A stretch of DNA of 64,000 nucleotides from Paenibacillus andongensis (GCF_025369935.1 NZ_CP104467.1:4781001-4845000); one strand, 5' to 3'; positions 34,775 to 47,569 are shown, counted from the first letter of the stretch. Program-made: numbers and translations. Notes: generated by a model not told the origin, from the sequence alone.

Positions 34775-35863
34775 ATGCGCGCTAAGCTTCCATTTTATCA
34801 GACCACTATTATGGCAAACTTCGCTCAAACCGGTGTCGTCGTATTCAGCCTTCCTCGGCTATTATCAGAGAATATCGGTACAAATGGGTGGTTAGCTTTA
34901 CTTATCTGTTCTTCCGTTGCCGCTTTCAATCTATTGCTCATTTCATTCGTTTATCGATTTGCTAAAGGAAGATCTATTTTCGAAATTTCACAATCTGCTT
35001 TACCGAAATTCATTTTAGTTCCATTTTTCGGGGTTCTAGCTGGATTATGGGCAATTCTAGGCAGCTTGGTTGGGAAAGAATTTATTTTGATTCTAACATC
35101 GTTATCTTTTCCCTCGCTCCATCCCGCCTACTTGTATATTTTGTTTGAGATTCTTGTTTTCTTGCTTTTAACCAAGGGCATTATGAGTATCTCAAATACC
35201 GTGGTCATTTCTTTTTACTTCATTATTTGGAATGTTTTGCTATTGGTTTATGCTTATGAAGATTTTGAACTATCGCGAATGACTACCTTTTGGTTTAAGG
35301 AGGCGACTCACTCATTCAAAGGATGGCTTCAAGTTTACATAGCCTTTCTGGGTTATGAACTTAGTCTTTTGCTTTTTCCTTATACCAATGAAAAAACACA
35401 CTTAATCCGCGCTTTTCAAATTGCAAATCTGATCACCACATTTACTTATACGTTAGTTGCATTTGTTTCCTTTGGCTTTTTCAGCCTGCATCAACTTCAG
35501 CATATGAAGTTTCCTATACTCAGTTTGCTCTCGTATGTGGAACTCCCCTTTGTGAAAAGAATTGATGATATCGTATTTAATCTCACCTTATTCCGAGTTC
35601 TCATTACAAATGTCCTATACGGTTGGGCAGCGATTGAAACGATAAAATGGATCCTGCCAGCCTCAAACAAGCAGTGGATCCCCTATATTATTTTTGCTAT
35701 TTTCCCAATAACTGCCTTGTTTGTCATACCATCAACACTTGAAAAGACAGAACATTGGTTAAACTTATTTGGATTATCTGAAGCAGGAGTTGCTTTCTTG
35801 CTGCCGATCTTTCTATTCGTGCTCCTTTTAATTAACAAGTTTCGAGGTCGGAATTATGCGTAG
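34775..35863 (+). CDS. Spore germination permease, GerB-type subunit
   Basis: The 362-residue integral membrane protein of the endospore germination permease (APC-type) family has about ten spans, opening KLPFYQTTIMANFAQTGVVV. B subunits bind the germinant. A start four bases before the gerA stop is possible (34760), but AAGGAG ACACTC ATG at 34775 is the better site. Its last eight bases overlap gerC. Confidence 0.92.
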   Translation: MRAKLPFYQTTIMANFAQTGVVVFSLPRLLSENIGTNGWLALLICSSVAAFNLLLISFVYRFAKGRSIFEISQSALPKFILVPFFGVLAGLWAILGSLVGKEFILILTSLSFPSLHPAYLYILFEILVFLLLTKGIMSISNTVVISFYFIIWNVLLLVYAYEDFELSRMTTFWFKEATHSFKGWLQVYIAFLGYELSLLLFPYTNEKTHLIRAFQIANLITTFTYTLVAFVSFGFFSLHQLQHMKFPILSLLSYVELPFVKRIDDIVFNLTLFRVLITNVLYGWAAIETIKWILPASNKQWIPYIIFAIFPITALFVIPSTLEKTEHWLNLFGLSEAGVAFLLPIFLFVLLLINKFRGRNYA

Positions 35864-36977
35864 CTGGGTTATGGTTGGCGTACTATTGTGTCTCACTGGT
35901 TGTGTCGAACAAAATCGCATTGAGAAATTAGGCATGTCTGATACCGTTGCTTTGGACTCCGTGTATCAAGAGAATGGGAAACCTTCAGAAAGGGAAGTGT
36001 CTAATGCTATCTCCGTCCCGAAACCTGGAACTTTGGACAATCAGCAAGCAGACATTCTTCAAACAATAGCTGAATCCCCTAAAGATGGTCGGATCAAATT
36101 GTCTCGTAAAATCAACAAAGTCCTTGTTTCAGGGCAATTGAGAAGTATGCTGTTCGGGAAAGACTTGGCTAAACAGGGGATCTGGAAGGAACTAGATTCC
36201 TATCGCCGCGATTATACCGTTGGAGAAAAGCTAAAAATTGTCGTTGTTAACGGCAGTGCTGTAGACATGTTGACCCATAAATATGCTCAAATACGATCCG
36301 TCGGGAGTCATATTGATCAGTTATTAATCAAAGATGCCAAAATCCATGAGGTTCCTGACGTATCTCTCTACAGTTTCGTACGCGACTATTATGATGATGG
36401 TACTGATCCAATCGCTCCTATGCTAGTTGTAAAAGGTGATAATATTGAAATCGATGGGATTGCCCTTTTCAAAAAAGATCGATACATTGGCAAAATCAAT
36501 GCAGAACAAACCGTACTATTTGCTATTCTCAATAAAAGCTTCAAAATGGGTGAATTCGATATTGAATTCACTGATAGTTCCACTGGACGGAAAGAAAGTG
36601 CGATGATTAGTTCAATCGCCAGCAAAAGAGAAGTGATTGTAAAAAAACAGGAACGTACAAGAACTATACCCCAAGTCGTTATCCGTATTCGATTGAGTGG
36701 CATTATTTTGGAATACACAGGAAAATCGACGTTCAAAAAGCCGGAAGAGCAAAAAAAATTAGATCAGGATTTGTCCGAAGCCATTCGAGAACAATTACAA
36801 TCGATCGTGAATCATGTGCAACGAAGCGGTGGGGATAACTTGGGTATTGGCACTTACGTCCGAAACAGCATGAGCTATGAGAAATGGACCAATTTGAATT
36901 GGAAATCCATTTACCCCCATGCAGATATCCGTGTAGAAGTAGACGCCACAATTCGTGACTACGGCATGATTCGATAG
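35856..36977 (+). CDS. Spore germination lipoprotein, Ger(x)C family
   Basis: The 373-residue protein begins with a signal peptide and lipobox LTGC (Cys16), followed by the GerC body (IEKLGMSDTVALDS, KLSRKINKVLVSGQLRSMLF, and the C-terminal region with DLGIG-like NLGIGTYVRNSMSYEKW). It is shorter in its first domain than many GerC proteins but ends normally. C subunits are anchored on the outer face of the spore inner membrane and complete the receptor. I see no clear terminator behind it. Confidence 0.9.
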   Translation: MRSWVMVGVLLCLTGCVEQNRIEKLGMSDTVALDSVYQENGKPSEREVSNAISVPKPGTLDNQQADILQTIAESPKDGRIKLSRKINKVLVSGQLRSMLFGKDLAKQGIWKELDSYRRDYTVGEKLKIVVVNGSAVDMLTHKYAQIRSVGSHIDQLLIKDAKIHEVPDVSLYSFVRDYYDDGTDPIAPMLVVKGDNIEIDGIALFKKDRYIGKINAEQTVLFAILNKSFKMGEFDIEFTDSSTGRKESAMISSIASKREVIVKKQERTRTIPQVVIRIRLSGIILEYTGKSTFKKPEEQKKLDQDLSEAIREQLQSIVNHVQRSGGDNLGIGTYVRNSMSYEKWTNLNWKSIYPHADIRVEVDATIRDYGMIR

Positions 36978-37090
36978 CTTTCACCTTAAAAGCCGCGATA
37001 ACCGATCCAGACTCTTTTAACGTTAATGTTCCTGTGCTAGAATCAGAGGAATGGCTTAACGAGACAAGGAGCACGGAGGTGAAAAGCCCA

Positions 37091-37309
37091 ATGAACAAAA
37101 CACTGTCAACGGATATGGAATTATTCGCGGCTGCGCTATTGCAAGTTACTGTAGCTGTCATTCAACATACAGCGGATGATATTCCTGTTTTCATTGCCGC
37201 AGGCATAATCGAAAAGTATACGACACATTACGTAAAGATTGGTGAAACGAATTATTTGCGGGATGAAAGTGAGTTCCGTATCGAGGAACGCTCCAGCCAT
37301 CAACCTTAA
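37091..37309 (+). CDS. Small hypothetical protein (72 aa)
   Basis: I do not recognise it. GGAGGTG lies nine bases before the ATG. The product has a hydrophobic, alanine-rich first half (ELFAAALLQVTVAVIQHTAD) and an acidic, polar end. Its stop codon overlaps that of the convergent gene at 37306, so the two share their 3' ends and have no terminator between them. Confidence 0.6.
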   Translation: MNKTLSTDMELFAAALLQVTVAVIQHTADDIPVFIAAGIIEKYTTHYVKIGETNYLRDESEFRIEERSSHQP

Positions 37310-37800
37310 TAAAAGGTCACTTCACTATAGGAACCTAGAGGTATCAATTCTTGCAAATAATCGTACATGGCCCTTTTTTCCTTATCATGCAGCAATCTAA
37401 TTGCATGAAAATCAAAATGGATGATACTATCCGCAGCATTATATCTTTTAAATTTTAAACGTCCGTAAGGAAATAATCGATTTATCGCCTCTATAATGCC
37501 ATATTGATTTAAGTTTCTACGCATCGCAGTTTCGATGATTGCTGTCGGTATTTCTTGCAGTTGTGGGACTTTATCGGGTTGAACCGCGCTGTATGCCTTG
37601 ACTTGAAAGTTGACATAGGGATATAAGTAACCGCTTGCAAAATGCTGTAGGCTTTGAGCATCCTTCTCGGGTAAATACAAATCTCCATTCCAAGCGTAGA
37701 TCGTCGCTTTATGCTTTTCAGGTGTATGAATTCTTATATATCTTAAATGCGGAAAACGATTTCTCACAAGTTTCTCGGACAATAAACGAGTTCCCACCAT
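37306..37800 (-). CDS. Hypothetical protein (164 aa)
   Basis: I do not recognise a family. The protein is alpha/beta mixed, rich in aromatic residues (YLYPYVNFQVKAYSAVQ) and likely cytoplasmic. The frame opens at GTG 37806, which overlaps the AGAGGTG binding site; ATG 37800, five bases after AGAGG, is the likely start. Four bases at its 3' end overlap the opposite gene. Confidence 0.6.
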   Translation of the reverse strand: MVGTRLLSEKLVRNRFPHLRYIRIHTPEKHKATIYAWNGDLYLPEKDAQSLQHFASGYLYPYVNFQVKAYSAVQPDKVPQLQEIPTAIIETAMRRNLNQYGIIEAINRLFPYGRLKFKRYNAADSIIHFDFHAIRLLHDKEKRAMYDYLQELIPLGSYSEVTFY

Positions 37801-37847
37801 GATCACCTCTTCGGATTATGCCTTGCTCCCTTTAGCATATGCCATAG

Positions 37848-37889
37848 AAAAAAGACAGCTATCCTTTTGTGGCGAAAAGGTAGCTGCCT
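37848..37889 (-). terminator. Terminator of catalase
   Basis: On the minus strand GGCAGCTACCTTTT pairs with AAAAGGATAGCTGTC and is followed by T. It lies between katA and the 164-residue gene. Confidence 0.8.
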
Positions 37890-37903
37890 CTTACTATTTC
37901 ATT

Positions 37904-39355
37904 TCATTCCGGTATGGATAACCCGAGACCCTCTGCCACGCGGACCCCATATTCGGGATCTGCCTTATAGAAATGACCAATCTGTCTGAGCTTAATTTCA
38001 TCCGATTCGACAGGTTTCATTGCACCAACAATCGTTTGAACAAGACGAGTACGTTCCTCTTCACTTAACAGGCGATATAAATCACCTGGTTGCGTGTAAT
38101 GATCATGATGATCGTAGGTAACACTGTCAGCTGCCCCAGACACCTCGTAGGGTGCCGGTTTATCCGCAGGCGATTCTTTTGGTCCTCCAAGGCTGTTCGG
38201 CTCGTAATAGACAGAACCCCCGCCATTGTTATCCGCACGCATCTGACCATCACGCTGATAGTTATTCACTTCACTCCGCGGGCGATTGATTGGCAATGAC
38301 TGATGATTAGCCCCTACCCGGTACCGATGTGCATCCCCATAAGCAAATAAGCGTCCTTGCAGCATTTTATCTGGCGATACTTCGATGCCTGGTACAAGTG
38401 TCCCTGGTGAAAATGTGGCTTGTTCAACCTCGGCAAAATAATTTTCCGGATTGCGATCCAGCACCATACGCCCAACTTCAATTAAAGGGTAATCTTTCTG
38501 TGACCACACTTTCGTGACATCAAAGGGATCAAATCGGTACGTATTCGCATCTTCCAGCGGCATAATCTGCACGCATAGCTTCCATGCTGGGAAATCGCCT
38601 TTGTCAATCGCATTAAACAAGTCCTCGGTATGATAATCCGGATTGTCAGCCGCGAGCTGTGCAGCCACATCTGGCGCTAAGTTCTGAACGCCTTGTTCGG
38701 TTTTAAAATGATACTTCACCCACACGCCTTCACCCTCGGCATTTACCCATTTAAATGTATGACTGCCAAATCCGTGCATATGCCTCAGCGTTGCGGGAAT
38801 GCCCCGATCGGACATCAAAATCGTGACTTGGTGCAAAGATTCAGGAGATAATGACCAGAAATCCCAGACGGCATTTGGATTTTTCAAGTGAGTTTGAGGG
38901 TGCCTTTTCTGTGTATGAATAAAGTCAGGGAATTTAATCGCGTCGCGAATGAAAAATACAGGCGTATTATTACCGACCAAATCATAATTACCTTCATCCG
39001 TATAAAATTTCACGGCGAATCCGCGCGGGTCCCGGACAGTGTCCGAAGAACCGTTCTCCCCCGCCACGGTCGAAAATCGAACGAACAACGGTGTACGCTT
39101 GCCTACCTCTGAGAATAAGCTCGCTTTCGTATACTTCGTCAAATCTTGCGTGACTTCCAAGTAGCCGTGCGCTCCGGCACCTTTGGCATGAACGACTCGT
39201 TCAGGTACGCGTTCTCGGTTAAAGTGTGCCAGTTTCTCTAAAAGGTGAACATCTTGAATCAACGTTGGCCCCCGTGCCCCCGCCGTTATTGAGTTTTGGT
39301 TGTCCCCAACAGGAGCTCCCCAGCTGGTTGTAAGCTTGTTTTTTTCCGTACTCAT
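37904..39355 (-). CDS. katA: Catalase (monofunctional haem catalase)
   Basis: The 483 residues match clade-3 small-subunit catalases. The active-site histidine is in [17 protein letters not shown] (about 53-69), the asparagine in [20 protein letters not shown], and the proximal haem ligand tyrosine in [14 protein letters not shown] (about 333-346). It disproportionates hydrogen peroxide in the cytoplasm. GAGGTG lies about eight bases before the ATG. I see no PerR box (TTATAATNATTATAA) in the 236-base gap upstream, so its control may differ from B. subtilis katA. Confidence 0.96.
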   Translation of the reverse strand: MSTEKNKLTTSWGAPVGDNQNSITAGARGPTLIQDVHLLEKLAHFNRERVPERVVHAKGAGAHGYLEVTQDLTKYTKASLFSEVGKRTPLFVRFSTVAGENGSSDTVRDPRGFAVKFYTDEGNYDLVGNNTPVFFIRDAIKFPDFIHTQKRHPQTHLKNPNAVWDFWSLSPESLHQVTILMSDRGIPATLRHMHGFGSHTFKWVNAEGEGVWVKYHFKTEQGVQNLAPDVAAQLAADNPDYHTEDLFNAIDKGDFPAWKLCVQIMPLEDANTYRFDPFDVTKVWSQKDYPLIEVGRMVLDRNPENYFAEVEQATFSPGTLVPGIEVSPDKMLQGRLFAYGDAHRYRVGANHQSLPINRPRSEVNNYQRDGQMRADNNGGGSVYYEPNSLGGPKESPADKPAPYEVSGAADSVTYDHHDHYTQPGDLYRLLSEEERTRLVQTIVGAMKPVESDEIKLRQIGHFYKADPEYGVRVAEGLGLSIPE

Positions 39356-39591
39356 TTTCGTATCACCTCTTCAATAAAATGTTGAAACTCAAGTAGTAAA
39401 GCGCTCTCGCTCGCTAACAGGATTATGTATGTGACAACCTTCCATTTCCCTAATTCATATGTATTCGAGAACCTGTCATGATATGATGCTGAAGCCCCGA
39501 TCAACGCCTCCAACACGATCGACACGAGATGACGGTTGAGCGGATTACGGTTAGGGGACTGATAAGGATTGGCTCATCAGAAAAACTCAAC

Positions 39592-39617
39592 AAAAAAAGC
39601 ATCCCTCCCCGGGATGC
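39592..39617 (-). terminator. Terminator of the beta-hydroxyacid dehydrogenase gene
   Basis: GCATCCC-TCCCC-GGGATGC with seven A before it, i.e. T on the minus strand. Confidence 0.8.
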
Positions 39618-39640
39618 CCTCCTTTTCTACTCCTACAGAG

Positions 39641-40522
39641 CTACTTATCAATAATCTTAAACAACGCTTGAGTCCCGCTGTCTTCTTCACCGTTCGCTGC
39701 TAATTGCTCATAAAGGGATTTCGCCAAGGTTAGTCCAGGCAGCTCCACTTTCATTTCTTCGGCAGAATCGAGCGCAATCTTCATATCTTTGATGAAGTGC
39801 TTCACATAGAAGCCAGGAGCAAAATTCCCAGCGATGATGCGCGGCGCCAGGTTGCTTAAGGACCAGCTGCCCGCCGCGCCCGACTCAATGCTTTTGAGCA
39901 CAGTCGAAGGATCGAGTCCTGATTTCTTCGCATATACCAGAGCTTCAACAACGCCCATCATATTACTTGCAATTGCGATTTGGTTGCACATTTTCGTATG
40001 TTGGCCTGCACCCGCATCTCCTTGGTAGACGATGTTCGTGCCAATCTTCTGAAAAAGCGGCAGCATGGCATCAAAAGCATCACGCGAGCCCCCAACCATA
40101 ATTGATAATCTCGCTTCCTTTGCTCCAATATCACCGCCGGAAACAGGAGCATCTAGTGAAAACACTTGACGTGCGAGTGCTTTTTCATAAATCTGTTTGG
40201 CCAGCATTGGACTAGACGTAGTCATATCAATGACATAGCTGCCCGGCTTAGTGTTAGTAAGAAGACCATTTTCGCCTAAATATATCTCTTCAACGTCATT
40301 AGGGAAGCCTACCATTGTAATAATTACATCACATTGCTGCGCCAATAGTCCCGGTGAATCCTGCCAGTGAGCCCCCTGATCCAACAGGTCCTGTGCTTTG
40401 GATTTCGTTCGATTATATATATGTACCTCGTAGCCTGCTTGAATAAAATGGCCAGCCATACTTTTGCCCATGACACCTGTCCCTACTAAGCCTACAATCG
40501 TTTGTGCCGGATTGATTACCAC
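39641..40522 (-). CDS. NAD(P)-dependent beta-hydroxyacid dehydrogenase (GarR/MmsB type)
   Basis: The Rossmann motif VGLVGTGVMGKSMAGHF (about 10-26), substrate loop DAPVSGGDIGAKEARL (about 119-134) and the catalytic lysine in GQHTKMCNQ (about 171-179) identify the 3-hydroxyisobutyrate / tartronate semialdehyde reductase family. The frame opens at GTG 40534, which overlaps AGAGGTGG; GTG 40522 (or ATT 40525) lies nine or so bases after that site and is the likelier start. It is divergent from padR. The natural substrate cannot be told. Confidence 0.9.
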   Translation of the reverse strand: MVINPAQTIVGLVGTGVMGKSMAGHFIQAGYEVHIYNRTKSKAQDLLDQGAHWQDSPGLLAQQCDVIITMVGFPNDVEEIYLGENGLLTNTKPGSYVIDMTTSSPMLAKQIYEKALARQVFSLDAPVSGGDIGAKEARLSIMVGGSRDAFDAMLPLFQKIGTNIVYQGDAGAGQHTKMCNQIAIASNMMGVVEALVYAKKSGLDPSTVLKSIESGAAGSWSLSNLAPRIIAGNFAPGFYVKHFIKDMKIALDSAEEMKVELPGLTLAKSLYEQLAANGEEDSGTQALFKIIDK

Positions 40523-40647
40523 AATGAATGCCACCTCTCATTTTAACAGTAACGGATTTCGAATATGTTTCATTCTTAAGTTATCACCGTCTGTGCATCT
40601 GGTCAAACTGAACATGTGCCTATATGTATAACAGAAATAAAATTACT

Positions 40648-40676
40648 TTGACAGATAGAGTACTTTATCATATATT
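40648..40676 (+). promoter_or_regulatory. Sigma-A promoter of the padR operon
   Basis: TTGACA at 40648-40653, 17-base spacer, TATATT at 40671-40676. Transcription would begin near 40683, only about 15 bases before the proposed padR start. Confidence 0.7.
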
Positions 40677-40697
40677 ATAATACAGGAGGTGAGGGTC

Positions 40698-41027
40698 ATC
40701 GTTGACTTGAAAATAACGTCCGATCTCATTCGAGGACACACCGACAGCATTATTCTCAAGCTTTTAATTTCCGGTGATAAATATGGCTATGAAATTTCAA
40801 AGCTGGTGCATGTTGCTTCAGGCGGGGAATATGAACTGAAAGAAGCGACTATGTACGCCAGCCTCAAGCGACTAGAACAGGAAGAAAGCATAACCTCTTA
40901 CTGGGGGGATGAGACGCAAGGCGGGCGCAGGAAATACTATCGCATTACCGATAAAGGCAAAGTGGTTCTCAAGAACAACAAGTTAAATTGGGAACATGCG
41001 AAGACTATTCTCGATTTGCTCATTTAG
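40698..41027 (+). CDS. PadR family transcriptional regulator
   Basis: The 109-residue winged-helix regulator shows the PadR core (DSIILKLLISGDKYGYEISK, EATMYASLKRLEQEESI, GGRRKYYRITDKGK). PadR proteins repress small operons for efflux or envelope stress. The start is hard: GTG 40689 overlaps AGGAGG, TTG 40707 is 17 bases from it, and ATC 40698 is eight bases away, so I propose ATC. It heads an operon with the HAAS-pentapeptide gene and an MFS exporter. Confidence 0.85.
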   Translation: MVDLKITSDLIRGHTDSIILKLLISGDKYGYEISKLVHVASGGEYELKEATMYASLKRLEQEESITSYWGDETQGGRRKYYRITDKGKVVLKNNKLNWEHAKTILDLLI

Positions 41028-41043
41028 AAAGGTGGTATGAGGA

Positions 41044-41766
41044 ATGAAACCAAACCCAAGGCTCGTTGCTTATTTGAATGATGTTTTTTCACATTATGAG
41101 GATTTGAGACCCATCCAGGAATTAAAAGAAGAGCTTTTGAGTGATTTGCAGGAAAGGCTCCTAGATTTGCAAAAGGATGGCTTCAATGAAGAAGCTGCCT
41201 TTCAAAGGACGATCGCATCCATCGGCGAAATATCCGAACTAATTGAAAGCATTCATGCCAACACCACGAAGCTCCAACAAATCATTGGCATTGATTTCTC
41301 TATGCATAATTTGCAAAAATCCGACCTAAAGTCTATCCAAGTCCATAATGGCAAGTTCAATTACAGCAATCTGCAGGATTCCGATTTCAGCAATTCTGAC
41401 TTAACGAATGCTTCCTTTAAGTGCAGCAACTTAGATCGGGTTAAGTTCGATGGTACGAATTTGACGGGAGCAAAGATATCTAAATCCAATCTAAGAGGAG
41501 CCAGCTTTAAGAATTGTAAGTTAGATCTAGCAGAATTCCGTTCTAGCGATTTAACTGGTGTATGTCTGGATAATCTACACTTTACAGGAACTATTTTTCA
41601 TCATTCTAATCTAAAAGGAACATCGTTCCGAAACGCCACATTTCAAAGCTGTTCCTTCAAAGCTGACGTCAAAAAAACAATCTTTGATGGGGCTAAGATG
41701 GATAAAGTAACCTATGCTTTGTTAAAAGCCTTTAAAGCCGACTTAAGTCATGTTACCCTCATTTAG
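41044..41766 (+). CDS. HAAS-like domain fused to pentapeptide repeats
   Basis: The first 80 residues (LVAYLNDVFSHYEDLRPIQE, LLSDLQERLLDLQKDGFNEE, RTIASIGEISELIESI) resemble the cytoplasmic helical HAAS/permease-prefix domain that regularly follows PadR genes and precedes membrane or effector domains. Residues about 90-232 are pentapeptide repeats (SNLQDSDFSNSDLTNASF, GTNLTGAKISKSNLRGASF), which fold into a right-handed beta-helix. No membrane span is visible. Pentapeptide proteins of this size can mimic DNA and protect gyrase (Qnr, MfpA). Here the partner genes suggest a role with the exporter or as a signal-responsive partner of PadR; this is inference. Confidence 0.8.
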   Translation: MKPNPRLVAYLNDVFSHYEDLRPIQELKEELLSDLQERLLDLQKDGFNEEAAFQRTIASIGEISELIESIHANTTKLQQIIGIDFSMHNLQKSDLKSIQVHNGKFNYSNLQDSDFSNSDLTNASFKCSNLDRVKFDGTNLTGAKISKSNLRGASFKNCKLDLAEFRSSDLTGVCLDNLHFTGTIFHHSNLKGTSFRNATFQSCSFKADVKKTIFDGAKMDKVTYALLKAFKADLSHVTLI

Positions 41767-41826
41767 CAGCTCACCTATAGAAAATAAAATTAAATCGGAT
41801 TCAAAGAAAGTGAGGAAAACAATATT

Positions 41827-43356
41827 ATGTTAGCGCAAAATAAAAACAAAAGATTAGGCATTGTCATCGCCGGGCTATTGCTGGGTATCCTAATGGCAGC
41901 CATGGATAATACCATTGTAGCTACAGCCATGGGCACCATCATCGGTGAATTAGGCGGATTGGATAAATTCGTTTGGGTCACTTCGGCTTATATGGTTGCG
42001 GAAATGGCCGGCATGCCGATATTCGGTAAGCTATCCGATATGTACGGACGTAAAAAGTTTTTCGTCTTTGGTGTTATCGTGTTTATGCTTGGATCCATCC
42101 TATGTGGAACAGCAAGTTCGATTATAGAGCTAAGCGTCTATCGCGCTATTCAAGGTATCGGCGGCGGCGCCATGATGCCGGTTGCCTTTACGATTATGTT
42201 CGATGCCGTTCCCGCAGAAAGCCGCGGTAAATTAGGTGGATTGTTCGGCGCCGTGTTCGGTATGTCCAGCATTTTCGGACCACTTCTAGGCGCTTATATT
42301 ACAGACTATGTGAACTGGAAATGGGTATTTTACATTAACCTCCCGCTTGGTTTAATCTCGCTTGTTTTTGTCGCTTTCTTCTATCGCGAATCGGTTGAGC
42401 ATTCTAAACAAAGAATCGATTGGTGGGGCGCTTTTACACTCGTTGGTGCCATCGTATCCCTTATGTTCGCGTTAGAATTAGGTGGCAAGCAATACGCTTG
42501 GGATTCATCCGTTATCCTTGGTTTATTCACGCTGTTTGCGGTGTTAGCCATCATCTTCGTCTTCGTTGAACGTCGGGCTGCAGAGCCTATTATCTCTTTT
42601 GCAATGTTCAAGAATCGGTTGTATGCATCAAGTAATGCCGTTGCCATTTTTAGCGGCGCAGCTTTTATCACAGCGTCTGTCTATATCCCAATTTTCATTC
42701 AAGGTGTATTAGGCGGGACCGCTACCAATTCCGGTTTAGTTCTACTTCCTATGATGTTGGGCTCCGTCGTAACGGCAACAGGCGGCGGTTTCTTAATGAA
42801 TAAAATGAGCTATCGCGCGATAATGATTCCAACAACCTTCCTCCTTATTGTCGGAACAGCTCTATTGACTACGTTATCGCCTGAATCCCCTCGCTCACTG
42901 GTCACGATCTACATGATTATTATCGGACTTGGCATCGGCGCTTCCTTCTCCGTATTAAGTAACGCTGCTATTCATCTCTTCGAGCCACGGCAGCGCGGTT
43001 CAGCCTCTTCAACACTGAACTTCCTCCGCTCCTTGGGGATGACGCTCGGTATCACCGTTTTCGGAATTGTTCAGAGTCATGCTTTGACGCGAAAATTGAC
43101 GGATGTATTTGCAGGCCAAGGTCAAACGGGAGCTGCCATACCAACCGGGGACTCGCATACGCTGCTTGATCCCGCCAAACGACTGGAGATTCCTGCGCCT
43201 GTTCTCGAGAAAATAACAACCGCACTATCGTCTTCCATCGTGCTCACCTTTGCTTGGACTATACTCCCTGCTGTTCTTGCCTTCGTTTGTGCCATCGCGA
43301 TGAGCAAAGAGAAGCTGGATCCAGCCCAAGAAACCGAAGCGGCTATGTCACATTAG
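41827..43356 (+). CDS. MFS drug exporter, DHA2 (EmrB/QacA) family
   Basis: The 509-residue protein has about 14 membrane spans. Motif A-type GKLSDMYGRKKFFVFG (about 72-87) lies between spans 2 and 3. The first span carries MDNTIVATAMGTI (motif D1), and RAIQGIGGGAMMPVA and GLFGAVFGMSSIFGPLLGA follow. The family expels drugs and other hydrophobic compounds using the proton gradient. It lies 60 bases behind the HAAS-pentapeptide gene and ends at a bidirectional terminator, so it is probably the effector of the PadR operon. Confidence 0.94.
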   Translation: MLAQNKNKRLGIVIAGLLLGILMAAMDNTIVATAMGTIIGELGGLDKFVWVTSAYMVAEMAGMPIFGKLSDMYGRKKFFVFGVIVFMLGSILCGTASSIIELSVYRAIQGIGGGAMMPVAFTIMFDAVPAESRGKLGGLFGAVFGMSSIFGPLLGAYITDYVNWKWVFYINLPLGLISLVFVAFFYRESVEHSKQRIDWWGAFTLVGAIVSLMFALELGGKQYAWDSSVILGLFTLFAVLAIIFVFVERRAAEPIISFAMFKNRLYASSNAVAIFSGAAFITASVYIPIFIQGVLGGTATNSGLVLLPMMLGSVVTATGGGFLMNKMSYRAIMIPTTFLLIVGTALLTTLSPESPRSLVTIYMIIIGLGIGASFSVLSNAAIHLFEPRQRGSASSTLNFLRSLGMTLGITVFGIVQSHALTRKLTDVFAGQGQTGAAIPTGDSHTLLDPAKRLEIPAPVLEKITTALSSSIVLTFAWTILPAVLAFVCAIAMSKEKLDPAQETEAAMSH

Positions 43357-43359
43357 AAC

Positions 43360-43411
43360 AAAAAAAGTGCCACTCCAACTACAGCAAACCTGTAGATGAA
43401 GTGGCACTTTT
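43360..43411. terminator. Bidirectional terminator between MFS gene and beta-galactosidase
   Basis: AAAAAGTGCCACT pairs with AGTGGCACTTTT, with an inner CTACAG / CTGTAG stem. Confidence 0.9.
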
Positions 43412-43428
43412 CATTTGATATGAATCAC

Positions 43429-46584
<3,156 letters not shown>

Positions 46585-46708
46585 TCACTTCTATAGATTG
46601 TATAAATTTCTTCAACTACCTTCTTATTGTACAAGACAATATTTTCTTTTAAAATATAAGATAATACGCATTCCATATTAAAAAATGAAAGAGTTGAAGA
46701 TCTGAGCG

Positions 46709-47569
46709 ATGGCTACCGATTATAGGAAATTTTTCGTCATTACAGAAACAGATCGGAAGCTTCCTCTCATCCTTGAAACTGTCGGTTACGAGAATGAGCA
46801 GCAGTTCTACAAGCGAGAAGAAGGCTATCCCTGCTTTCATTGGCTCCAAACGATTGAAGGCAGCGGAGAGATCATCCTCGAAAGCGGATCCGTCAAGCTG
46901 AGTGAGAATCAAGGCATGCTCTTGCCTGCAGGCGTCCCGCATGAATATAACATCACGGCCGCCAAGTGGTCGACGTGGTATTTAACCTTCGATGGCGCAC
47001 TCGCTGCTTCCATTGTATATGCCTTAGAGATACCGTTATCCACATCAATTAGCTGGGGTACGGAAACTCCTCTCGCTGGTATTCATGAGTACTATTACGA
47101 AAAGTACCGCTACAGCCATGACTTCACGGGCATGAATGGTTCACTTGAAATCTATCAATTCTTGACTCTGCTCAAAAAGCACGGCAACGTAAATAGAAGT
47201 GCATCTTTTTCCCAAAGCCACGAGCGTTTACTGCCGCTTTTATTGGAGCTTGAAATTAGCTTCTCATCTTCCGAAGTTGGACTCGGATGGATGGCACAAT
47301 TGCTTGGCATAAGCTCTCAACACGTTAATACCTTGTTCCGCAAAGCATTTGGTCTCTCTCCGTACCAATACTTATTGCAGCTGCGCCTACAGAAATCCAA
47401 AGAATTGCTAATCGCCCAGCCTAATCAAACGGTTAAACAAATCGCTGACGCGACCGGTTTCCTCGACGCTTCGCATTTCATCTCGACATTTCGCAAATCT
47501 GTCGGTATGACGCCCGAAGTTTTCAGAAATCAATACAATAAAAAGAACCAATCGGAAGACTTCCGTTAG
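46709..47569 (+). CDS. AraC family transcriptional regulator
   Basis: The 286-residue regulator has an N-terminal cupin-like sensor (GYPCFHWLQTIEGSGEIILE, GMLLPAGVPHEYNI) and a C-terminal double helix-turn-helix (GWMAQLLGISSQHVNTLFRK, KQIADATGFLDASHFISTFR, closing VGMTPEVFRNQY). It is divergent from the GH2 beta-galactosidase across 136 bases that include ATTGT-N5-ACAAT at 46626-46640, so it probably activates that gene. The binding site before its ATG is weak. Confidence 0.9.
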   Translation: MATDYRKFFVITETDRKLPLILETVGYENEQQFYKREEGYPCFHWLQTIEGSGEIILESGSVKLSENQGMLLPAGVPHEYNITAAKWSTWYLTFDGALAASIVYALEIPLSTSISWGTETPLAGIHEYYYEKYRYSHDFTGMNGSLEIYQFLTLLKKHGNVNRSASFSQSHERLLPLLLELEISFSSSEVGLGWMAQLLGISSQHVNTLFRKAFGLSPYQYLLQLRLQKSKELLIAQPNQTVKQIADATGFLDASHFISTFRKSVGMTPEVFRNQYNKKNQSEDFR

